A DNA stretch of 42,152 bases from Cohaesibacter sp. (GCA_025800145.1 JAOXSH010000049.1:1-42152); one strand, 5' to 3'; shown: positions 27,162 to 36,865, numbered from the stretch's first letter. The notes: generated by a model from the letters alone, not told the origin. Numbers and translations are program-made.

Positions 27162-27178
27162 GAATCGAATCGAGAATC
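27162..27178. promoter_or_regulatory. Triple GANTC cluster upstream of dnaQ
   Basis: GAATCGAATCGAGAATC holds three GANTC sites in 17 bases with the same spacing as the cluster at 20346-20362. It ends 26 bases before the dnaQ ATG. Confidence 0.55.
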
Positions 27179-27204
27179 AAAAGACAGAAACAAGGGCGGC
27201 ATAA

Positions 27205-27963
27205 ATGGCATTGCGGGAAATTGCATTCGATACCGAAACTACGGGTCTTGATCCGTTTACCGGAGATCGTGTGGTCGAAATTGGCTGTGTGGAATTGATC
27301 AATCATTTGCCGTCTGGCAACAATTTTCATGTCTATATCAATCCCGAACGCGATATGCCGCAAGAAGCTTTCAAGGTGCATGGTCTGTCAGAGGAATTTC
27401 TCTCAGACAAACCAAAATTTGCTGAAATCGCACAAGATTTCCATGATTTTATCGCAGGCACCCCCCTCATCGCCCATAATGCAGGCTTTGACGTGAAATT
27501 CCTCAATTGGGAGCTGAAAGAAGCAGGCTTTCCCTTAATTGATCAGAATTTGGTGATTGATAGCCTGGTTCTGGCAAGAAAGAAATTTCCAACGGGCCCC
27601 AACAGTCTGGATGCGCTTTGCAATCGTTTCGGCATTGATAATGCAAAGCGAACGCTCCATGGCGCGTTGCTTGATAGTGAAATTCTCGCTGATGTTTATC
27701 TGGAATTGATTGGTGGCCGACAAACATCGCTCATTCTTTCTGACAAGGATACAGCAGACATATCCATCTCAGAAGACGGGACAATCAGCTTAAAAAAAGC
27801 AGCAGCCAAACAGCGCCCCAAACCTCTTGGCTCCCGTTTGACCAATGAGGATATAACCCGCCATCAGGCGTTTATTTCAGAAGGAAAAGCAAAAAGCCTG
27901 TGGCTGCAATATATGGCGAAGCCAGAGCCTCTGGAAGATAATGAAGGCGAAACGAGCCAGTAA
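27205..27963 (+). CDS. dnaQ: DNA polymerase III epsilon subunit (proofreading exonuclease)
   Basis: The 252-residue protein has the DEDDh exonuclease motifs. FDTETTGLD gives Asp9 and Glu11, HNAGFDVKFL gives Asp96, and HGALLDSEI gives His152 and Asp157. The C-terminal part (FISEGKAKSLWLQYM) should bind the alpha subunit. It corrects replication errors. The gene lies close to the proposed origin with three GANTC sites in its leader, consistent with cell-cycle or methylation control (inference). Confidence 0.96.
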   Translation: MALREIAFDTETTGLDPFTGDRVVEIGCVELINHLPSGNNFHVYINPERDMPQEAFKVHGLSEEFLSDKPKFAEIAQDFHDFIAGTPLIAHNAGFDVKFLNWELKEAGFPLIDQNLVIDSLVLARKKFPTGPNSLDALCNRFGIDNAKRTLHGALLDSEILADVYLELIGGRQTSLILSDKDTADISISEDGTISLKKAAAKQRPKPLGSRLTNEDITRHQAFISEGKAKSLWLQYMAKPEPLEDNEGETSQ

Positions 27964-28000
27964 AAATATAGATTGTTTCATATTCATGATAATTGAAATA

Positions 28001-28035
28001 AAAAAGGCCAGTTGAAACAATCAACTGGCCTTTTT
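28001..28035. terminator. Bidirectional terminator between dnaQ and secB
   Basis: Perfect arms AAAAAGGCCAGTTGA and TCAACTGGCCTTTTT flank a 5-base loop. Confidence 0.95.
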
Positions 28036-28082
28036 ATAATTTGATACCAAAACGAAAAATGTTTCGGATCGGAATCAAACCC

Positions 28083-28580
28083 TTATTGCTGGGTTTGATT
28101 TTCCTGCTCTTGAGCTGCCAGTTCCATCATGCGCTGACGATAAAGAGCGGCAAAATCGATTGGATCAACATTCAAAGGAGGGAAGCCACCGCGCATGGTC
28201 GCATCAGAAATAACCTGACGGGCGAACGGGAACAACATGCGTGGGCATTCGATCATCACAAAAGGATGCAGCTGATCTTGCGGCACATTCTCAATGGCAA
28301 AAATACCCGCAAACAACAGCTCAACATTAAACAGAGTGGTTTCGCCATCTTTGGCAGAAGCATTCAAGGTCAATTCAGCCTCAAACTCTGTCTCGGACAG
28401 AGGCGCAGCATTAACGTTGATTTGAATGTTAATCTCAGGGGCATTCTCGCGTGGGCGCAAAGAGTCCGGCGCATTGGGATTCTCAAAGGAAAGATCCTTG
28501 ATATATTGCGCCAGGATGCGCAAATTTGGCATTTGAATGTCCTGACCTTGGCTTGCGCCATTCTCTTGTGCGTCGCTCAT
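28083..28580 (-). CDS. secB: Protein-export chaperone SecB
   Basis: The 165-residue protein has the SecB core: [104 protein letters not shown]. SecB tetramers hold exported precursors unfolded and pass them to SecA. The tail is Gln-rich, as often in alphaproteobacteria. It is transcribed away from fxsA with its own terminator. Confidence 0.97.
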   Translation of the reverse strand: MSDAQENGASQGQDIQMPNLRILAQYIKDLSFENPNAPDSLRPRENAPEINIQINVNAAPLSETEFEAELTLNASAKDGETTLFNVELLFAGIFAIENVPQDQLHPFVMIECPRMLFPFARQVISDATMRGGFPPLNVDPIDFAALYRQRMMELAAQEQENQTQQ

Positions 28581-28759
28581 GGAACCATATCCTGATTGAG
28601 TGTGAAATCTTCATTGACGGGCCAAATGCATCAAATTCGGCCCAAAACCTGTAAGCGGCCTAGCATGGAAGCCAAAAGGAGACAAGCGCAAGGCTCATAC
28701 TAGTCCGCCTTTTGCGACCTTTACCCAGCTTTCTTGGCAAAGAGAACGGATTTTCAGAC

Positions 28760-29356
28760 TCAATCTTTCTTGTCAGAGCGCACCCATGGAGAAGAGGCAC
28801 CAGGAGAGGACAGACTCTGTTTGTCTGATACCTCATCAAAATCATCATCATCCAGATCAATAATTGAGGCATCACTGCTATGTGGCTTTGAAGGCTTTTG
28901 GTGGTCAGAACTGTAAAAATGCTCTGAGTGATAAAAATGCGCTCCCGTTCTTTGATCAAAGCCAGCAGAAGAGTCGGACGCAAAGCTTTGAACAGACAAA
29001 CGCGCCGCAAAGAAGTGCCAAATGCCATCCCGGATGGGCGGCACAAACAAAAGAAAACCCAAACTGTCAGTGACAAAACCTGGCGTTAGAAGCAACAATC
29101 CAGCCACCAGCAGCATAACCCCATGGGCAAGCGCCTTGCCCGGCACTTTTCCCTGATGAAATTCACTTTGAACCTGAGTTAAAAGAGCAAGACCCTGTTT
29201 GCGCAACAAAAAAGAGCCGATTATGGCGGTCAGCACAATACCGAGCAAGGTATAGGCCACACCGATTTGCCCACCAACCAGAATGAAGACCCCGATTTCC
29301 AGAATGGGGACAATCAAAAGCATAAAAGGGACAAAGGAAAAGACGGATCTTTGCAT
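28760..29356 (-). CDS. fxsA: FxsA family membrane protein
   Basis: The 198-residue protein starts with FSFVPFMLLIVPILEIGVFILVGGQIG and GIVLTAIIGSFLLRKQGL. It then has LLLVAGLLLLTPGFVTDSLGFLLFVPPIRD, the FxsA signature. The C-terminal 70 residues are polar, with acidic DLDDDDFDE. FxsA is an inner-membrane protein first known for a role in phage exclusion when overproduced; its normal role is unclear. Start at 29356 has no strong ribosome site. The 179 bases to secB hold no recognised gene. Confidence 0.88.
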   Translation of the reverse strand: MQRSVFSFVPFMLLIVPILEIGVFILVGGQIGVAYTLLGIVLTAIIGSFLLRKQGLALLTQVQSEFHQGKVPGKALAHGVMLLVAGLLLLTPGFVTDSLGFLLFVPPIRDGIWHFFAARLSVQSFASDSSAGFDQRTGAHFYHSEHFYSSDHQKPSKPHSSDASIIDLDDDDFDEVSDKQSLSSPGASSPWVRSDKKD

Positions 29357-29508
29357 AATGGGATTTTGCTTTCTTCAAAAGTCTGTGTTTTTTTACCACA
29401 AAAGGCACTCGATTCTGGATTTGCACCAATCCTTTGCCTACATATAGAGAGAAAAGATGAAACTTGCAGGGGCTTTCCTGCACATTCTTGATGAAAAAGG
29501 CTCATATA

Positions 29509-30225
29509 ATGGATCCCGTCTCCCTAATTTTTCTGGTTATTGCTGTTGTCCTGTTCATGCGCTTGCGCAACATATTGGGCACACGAACCGGCCATGAAGA
29601 GCCACCTCAGGATCATCGCTATCAGGATCAGGCCAATCAGGACCACATGCGCGCACCAACGTCAGATGATGTGGGCGATAATGTAATCTCGCTGCCAGAA
29701 CGGGCCGAAATGCAAGCCGAGCAGGAAGAAAAGAAACAACAGCGTCTGGAAAAAATTGCACCACAGGGAAGCACCTTGAACGCTGCTCTTGTGCAATTGA
29801 TGGCCGCTGATAAAAGTTTCGAGCCTGATGGATTCCTGTCTGGCGCCAAAATGGCTTATGAAATGGTGGTCACTGCTTTTGCGCAAGGCGATAGAAAAAC
29901 CCTGAAAAAATTGCTGGCTGCCGATGTCTTTACAGGCTTTACCGCCGCCATTGATGAACGCGAAAGCCTCGATCATCGTGTGGACTTCACCTTTGTCGGC
30001 ATCAATAAGGCATCCATTCTGGAAGCAGAATTGGCAGGCAAGGAAGCAACAATCACGGTGCGCTTTGTATCAGCCATCACCTCCTGTACCAAGGATGATG
30101 TGGGCCATGTGATTGAAGGCGATCCAAACGCCGTAGAAGAAGTCACCGATATCTGGACCTTTAGCCGGACAATCTCCAGCCGCAATCCAAACTGGAAACT
30201 GGTTGCTACAGAATCAGCACAATAG
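29509..30225 (+). CDS. Tim44/TimA-family membrane-anchored protein
   Basis: The 238-residue protein has a short N-terminal membrane anchor (DPVSLIFLVIAVVLFMRLRNILG), a charged linker, and a C-terminal Tim44-like domain (about 100-235: AYEMVVTAFAQGDRKTLKKLLAADVFTGFTAAIDERES through DIWTFSRTISSRNPNWKLVATE). The mitochondrial Tim44 domain helps protein import; bacterial TimA proteins are thought to be membrane adaptors. It is divergent from fxsA and lies upstream of mltA, smr and xre, the usual setting. Confidence 0.88.
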   Translation: MDPVSLIFLVIAVVLFMRLRNILGTRTGHEEPPQDHRYQDQANQDHMRAPTSDDVGDNVISLPERAEMQAEQEEKKQQRLEKIAPQGSTLNAALVQLMAADKSFEPDGFLSGAKMAYEMVVTAFAQGDRKTLKKLLAADVFTGFTAAIDERESLDHRVDFTFVGINKASILEAELAGKEATITVRFVSAITSCTKDDVGHVIEGDPNAVEEVTDIWTFSRTISSRNPNWKLVATESAQ

Positions 30226-30278
30226 GCTGTTAAAGGATAAAGATATCCAACCAACATATATCAGGATGGACAGATGAT

Positions 30279-31358
30279 ATGACCGGTGCAAAACAAATCC
30301 GCTTTGACACTCTGTCCGGCTGGCTTCGCGAAGATCATAAGGCGGCTTATGCCGCCTTTCATGCCTCTGCAACCCACCTCCTTGACCATCCACCAAAAAA
30401 CCATGGCGATGATGTCGATATAGAAGCCCTGTTGGCCTGCGCGCAAAAAGCCCTCAAACTTGGAACAGAGCTTGATGATGAGCAGGCACGCCTCTTTTTC
30501 GAAGACAATTTCAAACTGGTTAGCGTCGATGAAGATGGTTTTGTTACCGGATATTTTGAGCCAAGCTTTCAAGGCTCGCTGGAAAAAAGCAAAGATTATC
30601 CAGCGCCGTTACATAAACGCCCGGATGATCTGGTCATGGTCAGCAAAGAAGAGGATATTTCCCATCTATGCAGTGAGACATCTTTTGCCCGCCAATTGGA
30701 AGATGGCAGTCTTGCCTATCATGTCAGCCGATCAGAGGTCATGGATGGTGCGCTCAATGATCAGGCGCTGGAGCTGGTCTGGCTAAAAGACTGGATTGAC
30801 GCTTTTGTCATCCATATTCAGGGATCAGCACGCATTGATCTGACTGATGGCAATGTCATGCGTGTGGCATTTGATGGAAAATCCGGCCATGCCTATCGCT
30901 CTCTGGGCAAACATCTGATTGAGATGGGAATTTTTACGCCAGATACCATCACCATGGACAAATTGGTGGCCTATTTGCGCGATCAGGGCGAGGAAGCATT
31001 AAAGCTTTTGCGGCATAATCCCAGCTATATTTTTTTCAAAGACCAAAAAAATCTGCCCTTGGACTATGGACCATTGGCCGCAGCGCATATCCCGCTCCAT
31101 CCCATGCGCTCCTTGGCGGTTGACCGCACCTGCCGCACCTTTGGCATTCCCATCTGGATCGAGACCTGCCTGCCACAGGGCAAACATGCATTAGCGCCCT
31201 GTAAACAGCTTTTCTTTGCCCATGACACCGGTTCGGCCATTCAGGGGCAGGCAAGGGGAGATTTGTTCGTAGGCACAGGGCCAGAGGCTGGTAGCTTTGC
31301 AGGACGCATCAAACAACAGGCCCGTTTCACGCTTCTTTTGCCAAAGGGGGCGAAATGA
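30279..31358 (+). CDS. mltA: Membrane-bound lytic murein transglycosylase A
   Basis: The 359-residue protein has the MltA domain with GYFEPSFQGS, a barrel middle and the C-terminal 3D domain. The latter has AHDTGSAIQGQARGDLFVGTGPEAG, which includes the catalytic Asp, then RFTLLLPKG. It cleaves glycan strands of peptidoglycan with 1,6-anhydro products. No signal peptide or lipobox is visible from the ATG at 30279, which is unusual for a periplasmic enzyme but seen in some annotated alphaproteobacterial MltA; the gap of 53 bases after the Tim44-like gene leaves little room for one. The stop overlaps smr by ATGA. Confidence 0.92.
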   Translation: MTGAKQIRFDTLSGWLREDHKAAYAAFHASATHLLDHPPKNHGDDVDIEALLACAQKALKLGTELDDEQARLFFEDNFKLVSVDEDGFVTGYFEPSFQGSLEKSKDYPAPLHKRPDDLVMVSKEEDISHLCSETSFARQLEDGSLAYHVSRSEVMDGALNDQALELVWLKDWIDAFVIHIQGSARIDLTDGNVMRVAFDGKSGHAYRSLGKHLIEMGIFTPDTITMDKLVAYLRDQGEEALKLLRHNPSYIFFKDQKNLPLDYGPLAAAHIPLHPMRSLAVDRTCRTFGIPIWIETCLPQGKHALAPCKQLFFAHDTGSAIQGQARGDLFVGTGPEAGSFAGRIKQQARFTLLLPKGAK

Positions 31359-32002
31359 GCCGCCAAAAACGCCCCTTAAGTCGCAAAGATCTACATTTAT
31401 GGAAAAAGGTTACCGAGACAGTTAAACCACTGAAAGAACGGGCCACAGAATTAAAAGCACTGATTGAGGCCATTGAGCAGCCTTTGCCCCTGCAAGGAAT
31501 ACAAGCCACAAACCAAACAGGTGACAACAGCAGCTCAAAAGCTCAGATTGCCAGCAAGGACGATCTGAAAGCCTTGAAAGAAGCTGGCATTTCAAGCCCC
31601 AGATCTCTTGGCAAACAGGCAATACCGCCTCTGAACATGCTTGATAGACGAGAAAAGAAGCGCGTGCGTCAGGGCCGTTTGGGCATTGAAGCCAGACTGG
31701 ATTTGCATGGCATGACACAATCTCAGGCCCATAATGCTTTATTTGGCTTTTTGCGGGCCTCTCAAGCCCAAGGCTTTAAACATGTGCTGGTTATCACAGG
31801 CAAAGGCTCAAGAGGTGGCTCTGATCCCTATGCACAGGGCCCCTCACAAGGTATTTTGCGCCGGGTGGTGCCAAAATGGCTGTCCGAACCGGACATTCGC
31901 TCCATCATTGTTGGATTTGAAGAGGCCCACCGGTCCCTTGGAGGCGCGGGGGCTTTGCATATTCGGCTGCGCGCCCGCAACAAACATGGACAAAAACCGT
32001 GA
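31355..32002 (+). CDS. Smr/MutS2-type domain protein
   Basis: The 215-residue protein has a basic N-terminus and a C-terminal Smr domain: RLDLHGMTQSQAHNALFGFL, VLVITGKGSRGG and AHRSLGGAGALHIRLR. Smr domains bind or nick nucleic acid; many act as endonucleases in RNA quality control. The start overlaps mltA by 4 bases, and the stop overlaps the xre gene by 4 bases. Confidence 0.92.
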   Translation: MSRQKRPLSRKDLHLWKKVTETVKPLKERATELKALIEAIEQPLPLQGIQATNQTGDNSSSKAQIASKDDLKALKEAGISSPRSLGKQAIPPLNMLDRREKKRVRQGRLGIEARLDLHGMTQSQAHNALFGFLRASQAQGFKHVLVITGKGSRGGSDPYAQGPSQGILRRVVPKWLSEPDIRSIIVGFEEAHRSLGGAGALHIRLRARNKHGQKP

Positions 32003-32367
32003 CACCATTTGGAGCCAAATTGCGCCAATTGCGAAAAGAGCGCAACATAACCCTAAAAGATATGGCAAAAACGCTTGATATTTCCAGTGCCTATCTTTCA
32101 GCACTGGAACATGGCAAGCGGGGCAAGCCAACCTGGTTTTTGGTGCAGCGGATCATTGCTTTTTTCAACATCATTTGGGATGAAGCCGAAGAATTGCAAA
32201 GATTGGCAGAAATATCCGATCCCAATATCACCATCAACACCGCAGGCATGGACCCCAAAGCCACCGAATTGACCAATCTGCTCTGCGATCGTATCGGCCA
32301 ATTATCTTCCAAAAGTCTGGAAGACCTGATTTTCCGCGTGCGCTCCGCTTCATTAAAGGAAGATTAG
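31999..32367 (+). CDS. XRE-family helix-turn-helix regulator
   Basis: The 122-residue protein begins with GTG inside the smr stop (GTGA overlap). Residues 4-60 are an XRE helix-turn-helix (FGAKLRQLRKERNITLKDMAKTLDISSAYLSALEHGKRGKP). The C-terminus DPKATELTNLLCDRIGQLSSKSLEDLIFRVRSA has no known domain that I recognise. As the last gene of the mltA-smr-xre set it may regulate that set or unlinked genes. A perfect palindromic terminator follows. Confidence 0.87.
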   Translation: MTPFGAKLRQLRKERNITLKDMAKTLDISSAYLSALEHGKRGKPTWFLVQRIIAFFNIIWDEAEELQRLAEISDPNITINTAGMDPKATELTNLLCDRIGQLSSKSLEDLIFRVRSASLKED

Positions 32368-32380
32368 AGCATTTTATAAA

Positions 32381-32410
32381 AAAGCCGCATTGGATATCCA
32401 ATGCGGCTTT
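32381..32410. terminator. Perfect-palindrome terminator between xre and hslU
   Basis: Arms AAAGCCGCATTGGAT and ATCCAATGCGGCTTT form a 30-base uninterrupted palindrome flanked by A residues on the left. It can serve both convergent genes. Confidence 0.9.
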
Positions 32411-32413
32411 ATA

Positions 32414-32427
32414 CCGTTGGTATTAAA
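32414..32427. repeat. Solo end of the MITE-like element
   Basis: CCGTTGGTATTAAA is identical to the terminal 14 bases, read outward, of the left end of the element at 40513. No element body is attached here, so it is a remnant or chance match. Confidence 0.35.
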
Positions 32428-32447
32428 CGATGACAAATCAATACCAA

Positions 32448-33752
32448 TCACAGAATATAACGGCTCAAATCTGTATTTTTGGCCAATTCCCCAATATGCT
32501 CACGTACAAAATCACCGGTAATTTCAAGGCTTTCGCCAGAGCGATCCGGGGCATGGAAAGAAATATCTTCCAAAATCTTTTCCATTACGGTTTGCAAACG
32601 CCGGGCGCCAATATTTTCAACTGAGCTATTCAGCTCAACCGCAATATCGGCAATCGTCTCAATCGCATCATCACTAAAGCTCAAATGCACATCTTCGGTG
32701 CCCATCAAGGCCACATATTGCTTCGGCAAACTGGCCTCGGTATCAGAGAGAATGCGGCGGAAATCCCCCTTGGTCAAAGCCGACAATTCCACCCGGATGG
32801 GCAACCGCCCCTGCAATTCCGGCAGCAAGTCAGACGGTTTGGCCACATGAAAAGCCCCAGAGGCAATGAACAAAATATGATCGGTCTTAACCGGTCCATA
32901 TTTGGTCGTCACCGTGGTGCCTTCAATCAGCGGCAGCAAATCCCGCTGTACCCCTTCGCGCGAGACATCGGCATTGCGCCCTTCGCGAGCGCAGATTTTA
33001 TCAATCTCATCCAAAAAGACGATACCATTATTCTCAACCAGATTCACCGCTTCACCGGCCACCTGCTCTTCATCCAAAAGATTGTCAGATTCTTCGGTGA
33101 TCAAAAGCTCATAACTGTCCTTGACCGATATTTTGCGGGTTTTGGTGCGCCCGCCAAAGGCTTTGCCAAACATATCAGAGAGGTTCATCACCCCCATAGA
33201 GCCGCCCGGCATCCCCGGAATATCAAAACTGGACATGGGAGAAGAGCTATCACGTAGCTCTATCTCAATTTCCTTATCATCCAACTCTCCTTCGCGCAAT
33301 TTCTTGCGAAAGGATGCCTTGGTGCCTTCTGAAGCTGTAGGACCAACCAGAGCATCCAACACCCGATCCTCAGCCGCGCCATGGGCTTTGGCACGCACAT
33401 CCTTGCGTTTGGTTTCGCGCACCAGAGCAATGGCGGTTTCAATCAGATCGCGCACAATCTGATCCACATCGCGGCCCACATAGCCAACTTCCGTAAATTT
33501 GGTGGCTTCAATCTTGATGAAAGGCGCATTGGCAAGTTTTGCCAGGCGACGGGAAATTTCGGTTTTGCCGACACCGGTTGGGCCAATCATCAAAATATTT
33601 TTCGGCAGCACTTCTTCTTTAAGATCGTCATCCAGTTGCTGGCGTCTCCAACGATTGCGCAAGGCAATGGCAACCGCACGCTTGGCATCGCCCTGACCGA
33701 TGATGAAACGGTCCAGTTCGGAAACAATTTCACGAGGGGAAAAATTGGTCAT
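32448..33752 (-). CDS. hslU: ATP-dependent protease ATPase subunit HslU
   Basis: The 434-residue AAA+ unfoldase has [27 protein letters not shown] at the N-terminus, Walker A GPTGVGKT at 57-64, [14 protein letters not shown], Walker [11 protein letters not shown], a complete I-domain and a C-terminal SRYIL that docks in HslV. HslU unfolds substrates for the HslV peptidase. It is separated from hslV by the membrane-protein gene on the same strand, 14 bases apart. Confidence 0.97.
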   Translation of the reverse strand: MTNFSPREIVSELDRFIIGQGDAKRAVAIALRNRWRRQQLDDDLKEEVLPKNILMIGPTGVGKTEISRRLAKLANAPFIKIEATKFTEVGYVGRDVDQIVRDLIETAIALVRETKRKDVRAKAHGAAEDRVLDALVGPTASEGTKASFRKKLREGELDDKEIEIELRDSSSPMSSFDIPGMPGGSMGVMNLSDMFGKAFGGRTKTRKISVKDSYELLITEESDNLLDEEQVAGEAVNLVENNGIVFLDEIDKICAREGRNADVSREGVQRDLLPLIEGTTVTTKYGPVKTDHILFIASGAFHVAKPSDLLPELQGRLPIRVELSALTKGDFRRILSDTEASLPKQYVALMGTEDVHLSFSDDAIETIADIAVELNSSVENIGARRLQTVMEKILEDISFHAPDRSGESLEITGDFVREHIGELAKNTDLSRYIL

Positions 33753-33766
33753 CAGGAGGTATCTTT

Positions 33767-34852
33767 CTAAACTGTAACAGGCGGTAAATAACGCGCCCAG
33801 CTTTGTTGGGCAAAAGGACGCATAATGATGCGGCGAAGATGCGACCAGCCGGACCCAAGCATCAGAACAAACAGCCCGACCAGCAGCAAGGTCAGGGCAA
33901 AAATACCCGCCTCATCAAGATTGATTTCATTGAGCAATTGGCTGATTGCATAGCCAAGATAACCAAGAGCAGAAGCAAGCATGGCACGCCGGTCAATGAT
34001 CAGCGCAACCAGACCCAGCACAACAACAAGCCCGATGGTCACAAGGGCAGACAAGCCTCCATCCGCATCAGAGGCAAAATTGGACAAACAAGCATGAACC
34101 AGCAAAGGAGCGGCAACCAGATGCAGCCAGAAAGCCTTGTCACTGTCCAATGTTCTGCGTTTGGGATCGCGTATGTCAAACATCATGGCAACCCCAAGGG
34201 CAGACAATCCGATAACCAACAGCCAAAGCGCCATATGATCAAACAACAGCGCCATATTGATGGATCCCACCAGATAAAGAGCAAGGCCTACAAAGCCTGC
34301 TGTGATCAAAGCAGGGGTGATGGGCACTTTAAAGCGCTTGTAAAAGGCAATGGTTTTGAGAATGCCAAAGACAACAGCCAGCAAACCGATAAATTCAAAC
34401 TGGCTATATTGCCACCCAAAAATCCCTTTGGGCAAAAGCACGCTATCGTTCAATTGCAGGAAGAAAGCCAAAATGGCATCGCCCGTCAAAAGGCTGGACA
34501 GTGAAAAGCCGATGGCCAAAAGCAGAGAGGGCAAAGCCAGACGCAAGCGTTTGGTAATCCATTCTGCCAACAGCCAGGACAGAGCCATCAGGCCGCCATA
34601 GGTGAAAATTTTCTCAAACCAAAAGCCATCGAACAGAAAAGCCGAGCCGACCCCAAACCCAATCGCCAGAATAACAATGCCGATTGCGATAAAAATATCA
34701 TGAAATCCGCGCAGAAAATGCAATTCCTCTGCATCTGGGCTGCTGTTAAGGCTGTCAGGGTCCTGATTGAGAAAATCAAAAAGCGGCTGCACTTGCGCGC
34801 TTTTCAGCAAGCCGCGATCCCTCGCCTCTTGCAATCGTTCAAGACTTGGCAT
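33767..34852 (-). CDS. Polytopic membrane protein (DUF2157-like) inside hslVU
   Basis: The 361-residue protein starts with a soluble region ([30 protein letters not shown]), which resembles the N-terminus of DUF2157 proteins. About ten hydrophobic helices follow, for example [43 protein letters not shown] and [17 protein letters not shown]. No catalytic motif was seen. The start overlaps the hslV 3' end by 14 bases and hslU follows after 14 bases, so it is embedded in the operon. In related genomes, as I recall, an acetyltransferase gene may sit here instead. The function is unknown. Confidence 0.75.
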   Translation of the reverse strand: MPSLERLQEARDRGLLKSAQVQPLFDFLNQDPDSLNSSPDAEELHFLRGFHDIFIAIGIVILAIGFGVGSAFLFDGFWFEKIFTYGGLMALSWLLAEWITKRLRLALPSLLLAIGFSLSSLLTGDAILAFFLQLNDSVLLPKGIFGWQYSQFEFIGLLAVVFGILKTIAFYKRFKVPITPALITAGFVGLALYLVGSINMALLFDHMALWLLVIGLSALGVAMMFDIRDPKRRTLDSDKAFWLHLVAAPLLVHACLSNFASDADGGLSALVTIGLVVVLGLVALIIDRRAMLASALGYLGYAISQLLNEINLDEAGIFALTLLLVGLFVLMLGSGWSHLRRIIMRPFAQQSWARYLPPVTV

Positions 34853-35411
34853 CCAGCACTTCCACGGTCAGATTGTCATTGGTGTAAACACAAATTTCAG
34901 CAGCAATGGCCATGGCTTTGCGGGCAATGGCCTCGGCATCCATATCTGTATCCATCAAGGCGCGGGCCGCAGCAAGAGCATAATTGCCACCAGAGCCAAT
35001 GGCAATGACACCATTTTCCGGCTCCAGAACATCGCCCGTGCCGGTCAGAACCAGACTGGTCTCTTTATCGGCCACAATCATCATGGCTTCCAGCCGACGC
35101 AAATAGCGATCTGTCCGCCAATCCTTGGCCATATCAACGCAAGCGCGCGTCAATTGCTCTGGATATTGCTCCAGTTTGGCTTCCAGCCGCTCAAACAATG
35201 TGAAGGCATCAGCCGTTGCCCCGGCAAAGCCGGCAATCACATTGCCCTTGCCCAAGGGACGAACCTTTCTGGCATTGCCCTTGATCACGGTTTGGCCAAG
35301 ACTGACCTGACCATCACCGGCCACAACAACCTGATTGCCTTTTCGCACCGTTACAATGGTTGTTCCGCGCCAACCGGGGAAGGCGTGATTTGCGTTTTGT
35401 TTTTCGCTCAT
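34839..35411 (-). CDS. hslV: ATP-dependent protease peptidase subunit HslV
   Basis: The 190-residue proteasome-like peptidase has the cleavage/active site [10 protein letters not shown]; Thr17 becomes the mature N-terminal nucleophile. [38 protein letters not shown] and [21 protein letters not shown] are family stretches. HslV forms a two-ring core capped by HslU. It is first in the leftward operon; the 286-base gap to hisB is shared by both promoters. A small dyad GAGCT/AGCTC lies at 35436-35452 in its leader. Confidence 0.96.
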   Translation of the reverse strand: MSEKQNANHAFPGWRGTTIVTVRKGNQVVVAGDGQVSLGQTVIKGNARKVRPLGKGNVIAGFAGATADAFTLFERLEAKLEQYPEQLTRACVDMAKDWRTDRYLRRLEAMMIVADKETSLVLTGTGDVLEPENGVIAIGSGGNYALAAARALMDTDMDAEAIARKAMAIAAEICVYTNDNLTVEVLDAKS

Positions 35412-35599
35412 TTTTCATTCCTAAGGCATCCAAAAGAGCTTTGAAACAGCTCAAATCTGCTTGTCTTTTGGCACCCTGTCAAAGGGCATGGATTTGCCAC
35501 CAATGTAAGCATCTATCGTCAAACTTCAATCTTTGGTCATAAATATGACAATGAGAGCCTCTTTTGCACCCTCTCGCCTATAGATTTGTTAAAGCCTGC

Positions 35600-35621
35600 C
35601 TGATAAACACAGCTTTATCAG
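35600..35621. promoter_or_regulatory. Dyad upstream of hisB
   Basis: Perfect arms CTGATAAA (35600-35607) and TTTATCAG (35614-35621) flank a 6-base loop, 77 bases before the hisB start. Could be an operator or mRNA hairpin. The rest of the 286-base gap shows no gene and no run of histidine codons. Confidence 0.4.
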
Positions 35622-35697
35622 AACAGACAAAGAGACAGATCAGACGACTTTCAGGCTCTCTGATTTGTAAAGACCCAAAGATGTAAGGGGACAGTCC

Positions 35698-36291
35698 ATG
35701 CGTCAGGCACAGATTGAGCGCAAAACCAACGAGACCGATATTACGCTCTCCATCAATCTGGACGGAACCGGAATGTATGATATCCAAACCGGTATCGGCT
35801 TTCTGGATCATATGATTGACCAACTTTCCCGCCATTCCCTGATTGATATGACCATTCGCGCCAAGGGCGATTTGCATATCGATCAGCATCATACGGCTGA
35901 AGATGTCGGCATTGCTCTGGGACAGGCTTTCAAACAGGCTTTGGGCGATAAAAAGGGCATCACGCGCTATGCTGATGTGCATTTGCCTATGGATGAAGCC
36001 ATGACACGCGCTGCAGTCGATGTCTCTGGCCGCCCATTTTTAATTTGGGATGTAACTTTTAGCCGGGACAAGGTCGGGGATTTTGACACCGAATTGTTTC
36101 AGGAATTTTTTCAGGCCTTTGCACAAAATGCTGGCATTACCCTGCATATTGCCAATCTCTATGGCACCAACAATCACCATATCGCCGAAACCTGCTTTAA
36201 GGCGGTTGCCCGTGCCTTACGTCAGGCAGTAGAGCTGGACCCACGTCAAAGTGACCGTGTGCCGTCCACCAAGGGAACCTTGAACGGCTGA
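35698..36291 (+). CDS. hisB: Imidazoleglycerol-phosphate dehydratase
   Basis: The 197-residue monofunctional HisB dehydrates imidazole glycerol phosphate in histidine synthesis. [37 protein letters not shown] and [14 protein letters not shown] supply the metal-binding histidines. It has no phosphatase domain, as usual outside enterobacteria. AGGGG lies upstream. It opens the his cluster. Confidence 0.96.
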   Translation: MRQAQIERKTNETDITLSINLDGTGMYDIQTGIGFLDHMIDQLSRHSLIDMTIRAKGDLHIDQHHTAEDVGIALGQAFKQALGDKKGITRYADVHLPMDEAMTRAAVDVSGRPFLIWDVTFSRDKVGDFDTELFQEFFQAFAQNAGITLHIANLYGTNNHHIAETCFKAVARALRQAVELDPRQSDRVPSTKGTLNG

Positions 36292-36337
36292 GCTGGATGA
36301 AAGACTGATCCGCTCACTATCACAGCAAGGATGCAAG

Positions 36338-36865
36338 ATGCCTGCTTTCATCATTTATGAAAAGCCCAATCAGTCGTTCGATGACACCATCAAAGACGCG
36401 GTGATGGTCGAGCATCGCTTTTCTTATATGATTTTCCTTCTGCCAGCCCTTTGGATGCTGCTCAAGCGCCTTTGGCTGCCGCTGATTGCCTATATTTTGC
36501 TGTCAGTCGCGCTGGCCATGCTGGATGGCATGATCCCTTTCTGGGTTTCCATGCTTGTCTCCTTGATCATTGCTCTTTGGATTTCTGTAGAAGCACCAAA
36601 TCTTATGGATTGGGCGTTAAAGAGACGCGGCTATCGTGAGGTTGGCTTGATTTATGCCGACAATAAAGAGCATTGTGAGGCGCGCTATATCCATGCAAAA
36701 TTTGCAAATGCGCAGCGCGATGTCGATCCATCCAGACCAGATCAAACATCGGCTCACGCCAAGATCCAATCTGCGCAGACAAAATCCGCAAACAATCTGC
36801 CAGTACATAAAGACCAAGACCAGCAGTCCGTTATCGGGCTCTTTCCCACTTCGGAGAATGCTTAA
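36338..36865 (+). CDS. DUF2628 membrane protein
   Basis: The 175-residue protein has three hydrophobic segments between residues 30 and 90 (SYMIFLLPALWMLLK, LWLPLIAYILLSVALAML, IPFWVSMLVSLIIALWISVEA). A conserved WALKRRGYREVGLIYADNKEHCEARY and a polar tail follow. This is DUF2628, function unknown, and it is regularly found inside the his cluster of Hyphomicrobiales. The stop abuts the hisH start. Confidence 0.82.
   Translation: MPAFIIYEKPNQSFDDTIKDAVMVEHRFSYMIFLLPALWMLLKRLWLPLIAYILLSVALAMLDGMIPFWVSMLVSLIIALWISVEAPNLMDWALKRRGYREVGLIYADNKEHCEARYIHAKFANAQRDVDPSRPDQTSAHAKIQSAQTKSANNLPVHKDQDQQSVIGLFPTSENA

Noticed and set aside
28660..29076. 138-codon minus-strand open frame overlapping fxsA
   Set aside because: It lies in another frame of the clearly conserved fxsA gene and its product has no recognisable domain.
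35412..35697. Histidine-codon leader peptide (attenuator) before hisB
   Set aside because: No short open frame with a run of CAT/CAC codons and no attenuator-type terminator lies in the gap; only a small dyad is present.
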